Shown here: piece after piece, positions 58,941-64,000 of the stretch | Numbering within the stretch: position 1 is the stretch's first letter | Layout: every line of letters starts with the position of its first letter | Origin: Pseudomonas fluorescens | GTDB taxonomy: Bacteria > Pseudomonadota > Gammaproteobacteria > Pseudomonadales > Pseudomonadaceae | DNA length: 64,000 nt | Assembly: GCF_002022275.1 (NCBI RefSeq) | Contig: NZ_MSDF01000058.1 | Span: forward strand, 1 to 64,000 | Reading direction: 5' to 3' | Position numbers and translations under genes: made by a program | The notes under the pieces: model-generated | The model's input: the letters and a program-made list of their open reading frames with translations, nothing else | Database searches by the model: none | What the model was told of the DNA's origin: nothing

Positions 58941-59849
58941 TCAATGCACCCGCGACATATGCTCACTGATTCGCGCCCGTAACCAGCGCTCCGCCGGATC
59001 GTTGTCATGCACCCCACTCCACACCATCGACAACTCCGCCGCCTCGATCTCGAACGGCGGATCCTGCGCCCGTAACGCCGTGCCCTCGGTCAATGCACAC
59101 GCCGCATAATCCGGCACCGTCGCAATAATCTGCGTTCCCGCCAGCAACGCCCGCAACCCGCTGAACTGCGGCACCGCCAACACCACCCTGCGCGCCCGGC
59201 CGATGCGGGCAAGGTCCAGGTCGATATTGCCGCTCAAGTCCCCTGAAAACGAGACCATCGCATGGGGTCGCGCGCAATACTCATCCAGTGTCAGCGCGGC
59301 CACACCGTCATCCCCGCGCAGCACCTTGCACGGAATATCCCGCAGTTTTTTGCGCTTTGCATTCGCCGGTAACTCCGTGGTGTAACTCACCCCCACCGAA
59401 ATCTCGCCACTGGCCAGTAGCGCAGACATCAACAGGTAATTGGCGCGGCGCACCACCACGATGATGCCCGGTGCCTCCTCACGCAGTTGGCTGAGCAACG
59501 GCGGAAACAGCCCGAACTCGGCGTCATCCGACAGGCCGATACGAAACACCGCGCAACTGGTAGACGGGTCGAAATCCTTGGCGCGGCTGACCGCGCCGGA
59601 AATGGTGTCCATGGCGGGCTGCAACTCCTTGAGGATCGCCATCGCGCGTGGCGTGGGTTCCATGCCGCGCCCGTTGCGCAGCAGCAACGGGTCGTCGAAC
59701 AAATCGCGCAGACGCCCCAACGCCGCACTCACCGCCGGTTGGCCCATAAAGAGCTTTTCGGCGACCCGGGTCAGGTTCTTCTCGAACATCAAGGCTTCGA
59801 AAATCACCAACAGGTTCATGTCGACGCGGCGCAGGTCGTTGCGGTTCAT
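58941..59849 (-). CDS. LysR-family regulator, NodD/NahR-like group
   Basis: A 302-residue regulator whose N-terminus NDLRRVDMNLLVIFEALMFEKNLTRVAEKLFMGQPAVSAALGRLRDLFDDPLLLRNGRGMEPTPRA is typical of the NodD/LeuO/NahR branch. It is convergent with the SDR gene and divergent from the short AraC gene. The target is unknown. Confidence 0.9.
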   Translation of the reverse strand: MNRNDLRRVDMNLLVIFEALMFEKNLTRVAEKLFMGQPAVSAALGRLRDLFDDPLLLRNGRGMEPTPRAMAILKELQPAMDTISGAVSRAKDFDPSTSCAVFRIGLSDDAEFGLFPPLLSQLREEAPGIIVVVRRANYLLMSALLASGEISVGVSYTTELPANAKRKKLRDIPCKVLRGDDGVAALTLDEYCARPHAMVSFSGDLSGNIDLDLARIGRARRVVLAVPQFSGLRALLAGTQIIATVPDYAACALTEGTALRAQDPPFEIEAAELSMVWSGVHDNDPAERWLRARISEHMSRVH

Positions 59850-60053
59850 GGCGCTATCCAGACGGTTTTCAAGGCGTCAGATAAGCATGCAAAGCGGTGC
59901 TGCGATTGCATGCCTGTGCTGTCTTTTACGCGCGCATACCTGGCGAAATTAACAACGATTAACTCGTCAGCCAGACGGTCCGGCGCCAAGAATGAAGCGG
60001 TCTACACTGCATCCATTCACCGGGAACGCTCCCATCGACTGCGGATATTTGTC

Positions 60054-60452
60054 ATGGCCCGACTTGAGCCCTGTGCCCCCCGTTTATCCGCTACCGGCGG
60101 CCTATGCCCCCGGCGCGAGCGTATTGCCAAACAATTGATCCTGGCCAACCTCGGCGAAAGCCTGGCGATTGCCGACCTGGCCCAGGCCTGCGCGCTGTCG
60201 CGCAGCCATTTCTCGCGGGCCTTCAAATGCAGCACCGGGCTGTCGCCCCAGGAGTGGATTCGCCAACAGCGCATCCTGCGCGCCAAGGAATTGATCACCG
60301 GTTCAGCCCTGAGCCTCACGCAAATCAGCCTGGAGTGCGGGTTTTGCGACCAGGCGCACTTCTGCCATATGTTCACCCGCAGCGAAGGCGTCAACCCGAT
60401 GACCTGGCGAAACCACCAATCGCGGCACACCTCTCAAGTGATTGCGGCCTAG
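60054..60452 (+). CDS. short AraC-type transcription factor (DNA-binding domain only)
   Basis: A 132-residue protein made almost entirely of an AraC double helix-turn-helix (LAIADLAQACALSRSHFSRAFKCSTGLSPQEWIRQQRILRAKELI and LTQISLECGFCDQAHFCHMFTRSEGVNPMTWR). No effector domain is present. It resembles SoxS/MarA-like solo regulators of 100-130 residues. ATG 60054 is the first start inside the reading frame after the LysR promoter region. Confidence 0.85.
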   Translation: MARLEPCAPRLSATGGLCPRRERIAKQLILANLGESLAIADLAQACALSRSHFSRAFKCSTGLSPQEWIRQQRILRAKELITGSALSLTQISLECGFCDQAHFCHMFTRSEGVNPMTWRNHQSRHTSQVIAA

Positions 60453-60510
60453 TGGTCTGCCCCCGCCTGCCCTATGCTGCCCGGACCCTTTTCCCGGAGC
60501 ATGGGCCACC

Positions 60511-63273
60511 ATGAGTGACCTCAGCGACCAGGCCGTGCAGTTCGGCCCCTACCGCATCCACCCGCGCCAGCGCCTGGTGCTGGAGGCCGGTCGCCCGTTG
60601 CGCCTGGGGCGGCGCGCGGTGGACATTCTGCTGATCCTGCTGGAACAGGCCGGCAACGTGGTGAGCAAGCAGGAATTGATCGCGCGGGTCTGGCCGAAAA
60701 GCGTGGTGGAAGACGGCAACCTGCGCGTGCATATGGCGGCGTTGCGCAAGGCCCTGGGCGATGGCCAGGCCGGGCAGCGCTATATCGTGACGGTGGCCCA
60801 GCGAGGCTACAGTTTTGTGGCGCCACTGAGCATCGAACCCATGACGCTTCCCGCCGACGGCCTGCCCCAAAGCCAGGGCCATAACCTGCCGCTGTGTCGC
60901 ACGCGGATGATCGGCCGTCAGGCATTGATCGACGCACTGGTGCAGCAACTGCCCCAGCAGCGCTTTATCACCCTGACGGGCGCGGGCGGCATCGGCAAGA
61001 CCACCGTGGCACTGCGCGTAGCGGAGTTGCTGATCGGGCATTACCGCGACGGTATCCGCCTGCTGGACCTGGCACCGCTGAGCGCGCCGTCGATGATCCT
61101 GCCCAACCTCGCCGCCCTGCTTGACCTCACGCCCGCCGAGCATGAACCCCTGGTAACGTTCGCGCGCAACCTGCGCGAACGGCAGTTGCTGCTGGTGATC
61201 GACAACTGTGAGCACCTGCTCGACGACATCGCACTGATCAGCGAAACCCTGCTGCGCCATGCGCCCCACCTGCACATCCTGGCGACCAGCCGCGAAGCGT
61301 TGCGGGCCGAAGGCGAGTACGTGCAACGCCTGGAACCCCTGGCTTGCCCCCCCGCCACCGGCAACCGCGCCCAGGCCCTGGGCTACCCGGCGCTGCAATT
61401 GCTGGTGGAGCGGGCGATGTCCCACCAGGACAGCTTTGAACTGCGCGAAGCCGAACTGCCGCTGGCCATCGACCTCTGCCAGCGCCTCGACGGTATTCCG
61501 CTGGCGATCGAGTTGGTGGCCGCGCAGATCGAACGCTTCGGCCTGGCCGAGTTGCTGGTGCAGATGGAAGACAACCTGCGCCTGCTCACCCAAGGCCGAC
61601 GCAGCGCCCTGCCCCGTCAACAAACCCTGCGCGCCACGCTGGACTGGAGCTTTGATTTGCTCACGCCCTGCGAGCAAATTTGCCTGCGCCGCCTGGCGGT
61701 GTTTCGCGGCGGTTTCAGCCTGGCCAGCGCGGCAGCGGTGATCGCCGGGGAACACATCGCGCCGAACGAAGTGCTGGGCTCAATCAGCCAATTGGTGGCC
61801 AAATCACTGCTGAACGTGGAGGCCGGTGATGACGATATGGTCTATCGCCTGCTGGATATCACGCGCACCTATGCCCTGGAAAAACTCAGTGCCGCGGATG
61901 AACTCGACACCACCCGTGAGCGCCATGCAACACGCCTTCTGGCGCTGATGGAACAGGCGCAGGACGACTGGGAACTGATCGCCACCGACTGCTGGATCGA
62001 CCGCTATGCGCCGCTGCGGGAAGATATCCGCGCCGCGCTCGACGGGTGCCTGAGCGACCACGGCGCGCACCTGCTGGGCATTCGCCTGACGGTGAGCGCG
62101 ATGCCGCTGTGGCAAGAGTTGTCGCTGCTGCGCGAACACGGGCTCTACGTGGGCAAGGCGCTGGCGCGGCTGGCCCAATCGCCTGCGCCGAGTCAGCGGT
62201 TGCACATGGCGCTGCAATTGGCCCTGGGCAGTTTTTCCTACCACAGCCAGGGCGGCACGCCGCAGACGGTCGAAGCGTTCGCCTGCGCGCGACGCCTGGC
62301 GGAAGCGGGCAAGGACCTCGCCGGCCAGTTACGCGCCGTGTCGGGCCATATGGCGGTCAACCTGTGCAGCGGCAACTATCGCGAGGCGCTGGCGCAAAGC
62401 CTGCACTTTGATCAATTGGGCCCGCAAACCGAGCCTTTGCTGGACCTCAGCGCCCAACGCCTGCGGGTGTTGGCGCAACACTTTGCGGGCAACCAGGCGC
62501 TGGCGTTGCACAACGCAGAGCAAGTGATTCAGCGCATGGCTCACAGTGGCCACCTCAATCGGTTTACCCATGGCTTTGGCGTGCAATACGACCAGAGCGT
62601 GGCCTCGCTGACGATCCTGGCGCGCATCCTGTGGCTGCGCGGTTTTCCGGAGCAGGCCTGGCGTAGCGCGAACCAGGCGTTGGAGCTGGCGCTGCAGATC
62701 AATCATGGCACCTCGATCTGCTACACCCTGGCCTTGGCGGGCGTGGTCATCGCCCGCTACAACGGCGACAGCGCATCCGCGCAATCACTGCTGGAGCTGT
62801 TGCTGCAACAGGCCCAGAAACACTCGGTGCAGCTGTTCCACACCTGGGCCCGGCACTATGAAGGCACGGCGCCGCCGGAACAGCTGCTGGGCCTGGGCCT
62901 GGTCCAGGATATTCTGGTGACCTTCAATGCCGCCCCGGTGGACGACGCCCTGTTTGAACGCGCCAGTAATGGCGCCGCCGGTTGGTGCACGCCGGAGATT
63001 CTGCGGGTGCGGGGCGAGGCGATGCCGGATGCTCGCGCGGGCGAAGCGCTGTTGCTGGAGGCTCTGGGCCTCGCGCATCAGCAGGGCGCGCTCGCCTGGG
63101 AACTGCGCAGCGCAACGTCCCTGGCGTTGTTATGGCAACGCCAGGGCCGCGTGAGAGCGGCGCGCGACGTATTGAACTCGGTTTACAGTCGATTTACCGA
63201 AGGCTTTTCCAGCGCAGACCTAGCTCGCGCACGCCGCCTGCTCGACGAGTTGCAGGACAAACGGCCGGCCTGA
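60511..63273 (+). CDS. winged-helix (OmpR-type) STAND NTPase regulator with helical repeats
   Basis: A 920-residue signalling protein. Residues 1-105 form an OmpR/CadC-like winged helix (FGPYRIHPRQRLVLEAGRPLRLGRRAVDILLILLEQAG, VAQRGYSFV). A NB-ARC/STAND NTPase follows, with P-loop GAGGIGKTT (157-165), Walker B LLLVIDNCEH (Asp231), sensor LATSREAL and LCQRLDGIPLAIELVAA. The remaining 450 residues are helical repeats of TPR type, the likely ligand-sensing scaffold. GGAG is 11 bases before ATG 60511. It resembles AfsR/MalT-like one-protein sensors. Its end overlaps the convergent related gene by 54 bp. Confidence 0.9.
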   Translation: MSDLSDQAVQFGPYRIHPRQRLVLEAGRPLRLGRRAVDILLILLEQAGNVVSKQELIARVWPKSVVEDGNLRVHMAALRKALGDGQAGQRYIVTVAQRGYSFVAPLSIEPMTLPADGLPQSQGHNLPLCRTRMIGRQALIDALVQQLPQQRFITLTGAGGIGKTTVALRVAELLIGHYRDGIRLLDLAPLSAPSMILPNLAALLDLTPAEHEPLVTFARNLRERQLLLVIDNCEHLLDDIALISETLLRHAPHLHILATSREALRAEGEYVQRLEPLACPPATGNRAQALGYPALQLLVERAMSHQDSFELREAELPLAIDLCQRLDGIPLAIELVAAQIERFGLAELLVQMEDNLRLLTQGRRSALPRQQTLRATLDWSFDLLTPCEQICLRRLAVFRGGFSLASAAAVIAGEHIAPNEVLGSISQLVAKSLLNVEAGDDDMVYRLLDITRTYALEKLSAADELDTTRERHATRLLALMEQAQDDWELIATDCWIDRYAPLREDIRAALDGCLSDHGAHLLGIRLTVSAMPLWQELSLLREHGLYVGKALARLAQSPAPSQRLHMALQLALGSFSYHSQGGTPQTVEAFACARRLAEAGKDLAGQLRAVSGHMAVNLCSGNYREALAQSLHFDQLGPQTEPLLDLSAQRLRVLAQHFAGNQALALHNAEQVIQRMAHSGHLNRFTHGFGVQYDQSVASLTILARILWLRGFPEQAWRSANQALELALQINHGTSICYTLALAGVVIARYNGDSASAQSLLELLLQQAQKHSVQLFHTWARHYEGTAPPEQLLGLGLVQDILVTFNAAPVDDALFERASNGAAGWCTPEILRVRGEAMPDARAGEALLLEALGLAHQQGALAWELRSATSLALLWQRQGRVRAARDVLNSVYSRFTEGFSSADLARARRLLDELQDKRPA

Positions 63274-64000
63274 AAACGGTCCCAGATAATGCCCATATCC
63301 CTGCTGCAAACGCGCGATCTGTACCGGGTCCTGCAGTTGCGCCAAGGCGTGACTGCGCGCGCTGTTGAGCAGGCGATAACGCCGTGCGCCGGGGCCGGGC
63401 TCCACTTCCAGCAACGACACACTTTCCAGCCGCGCCAGCAGATAGGCCAAATCGGCGTGTTCCAGCTCGGTACCCCGCACCAGTGTGCCGAGGGTTTGCA
63501 GGGTCACAGCCATTTTGATCAGCGCCAGTTGCAGGAACAGCCAACGCTCGGGCAGGCTCAAACGTTCACAGGTCCAGTCCAGCGCTGCGGCCATGGATTG
63601 GTGGCGCTCTACGGCGGTGCGGCGGCCACGGGCCAATACCTGCTGGCCCCTTCGCAATTGCGCATGCACGCCCTGCACACCCAGGGCATCGACCTGAGCC
63701 GCGGCCAGTTCCAGGGCCAGGGGAATACCGTCGAGACGCCTGCAGATGTCGCGCAATGGCGTCAGGTCCTGCAGCCGCAAGGCAAACCCCTGCTGCCCGG
63801 CGCGCACCCTTGCGACAAATAACTGAACCGCCGGAGACACCAGCGCCTGCTCGACACTGGCCCACGCCGACGGGATGGGCAGCCGCAGCCCCGGCACGCG
63901 CTGCACCCACTCGCCGGGTACCTGCAAGGCTTCACGGCTGCTCAACAGCACTGTCACCTGCGGCGCACGCCGGCGCAGGGTCAGCACCAGGTGACGGCAG
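63220..64000 (-). CDS. second winged-helix/STAND NTPase regulator (partial, N-terminus outside window)
   Basis: The frame runs from the stop at 63220 to the right edge. It encodes the middle and end of a STAND NTPase: VTVLLSSREALQVPGEWVQRVPGL (sensor), CRRLDGIPLALELAAAQVDALG and a winged-helix-like LDWTCERLSLPERWLFLQLAL. It is a paralogue of the 920-residue neighbour but ends about 130 residues after the NTPase and lacks the TPR half. The two genes are convergent and overlap by 54 bp. Confidence 0.82.
   Translation of the reverse strand, partial: CRHLVLTLRRRAPQVTVLLSSREALQVPGEWVQRVPGLRLPIPSAWASVEQALVSPAVQLFVARVRAGQQGFALRLQDLTPLRDICRRLDGIPLALELAAAQVDALGVQGVHAQLRRGQQVLARGRRTAVERHQSMAAALDWTCERLSLPERWLFLQLALIKMAVTLQTLGTLVRGTELEHADLAYLLARLESVSLLEVEPGPGARRYRLLNSARSHALAQLQDPVQIARLQQGYGHYLGPFSGRPFVLQLVEQAACAS

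Noticed and set aside
60472..61755. 427-codon antisense frame over the STAND regulator
   Set aside because: Gln/His/Val-rich shadow with no family; the sense strand has winged helix and P-loop.

Overview
The window looks like a chromosomal segment of a Pseudomonas of the fluorescens group. The base composition is GC-rich. Families typical of that group are present (NspC-type polyamine genes, a DUF6124 gene with its leader, GntR/MFS and LacI/ABC catabolic units). Intergenic gaps carry many pseudomonad REP-type inverted repeats with tgtgggagc...gctcccaca or tgtggcgag...ctcgccaca ends. No phage, plasmid, insertion sequence or CRISPR array is visible. Identifications rest on reading motifs in the translations; no database search was run.

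Layout. 1-5 kb: two head-to-head L,D-transpeptidases, a creatininase-family enzyme and small envelope genes of unknown role. 4.5-7.5 kb: a gntR / MFS / amidohydrolase catabolic unit. 7.6-16.6 kb: a YfcF-like GST, a membrane alpha/beta hydrolase, a DUF924 protein, a Ni/Co permease convergent with metE, a LysE-type exporter and a membrane diguanylate cyclase. 16.7-17.2 kb: a tandemly duplicated micro-ORF tail plus REP. 17.2-22.7 kb: a compact operon lacI / binding protein / two permeases / ATPase / metallophosphodiesterase with a perfect 14-bp operator-like palindrome. 23-25.4 kb: carboxynorspermidine decarboxylase and dehydrogenase, then a terminator. 25.6-28 kb: a large orphan gene just downstream of an atypical tRNA(CUU). 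28.3-32.7 kb: an iclR gene divergent from an amino-acid-type ABC transporter and an FAD amine oxidase. 32.9-37 kb: a DUF6124 gene behind a strongly structured leader, glutaminase and several small unknown genes. 37-44.5 kb: a sulfonate-type ABC operon facing a TonB receptor and an FMN-dependent monooxygenase. 44.9-53 kb: chloroperoxidase-like hydrolase, LysR, quinone oxidoreductase, a nemR / DJ-1 / old yellow enzyme electrophile-defence operon, GlxA-type regulator, GNAT and UppP. 53.3-58 kb: a mocDEF-like oxygenase cassette with a divergent LacI regulator and a 20-bp palindromic operator. 58-64 kb: SDR, LysR, a short AraC regulator and two convergent, overlapping winged-helix/NTPase regulators, the second cut by the window edge.

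Most of the window is small self-contained catabolic or stress units, each made of a local regulator, a transporter and one or two enzymes. The most unusual signals are (1) the DUF6124 leader, whose arms can form mutually exclusive helices that would hide or free the ribosome binding site; (2) the tRNA(CUU) with U1-A72 and a C discriminator beside the 757-residue orphan gene; (3) arrays of hairpins with complementary loops at two loci; (4) a nested REP composite; and (5) the duplicated micro-ORF plus REP module.
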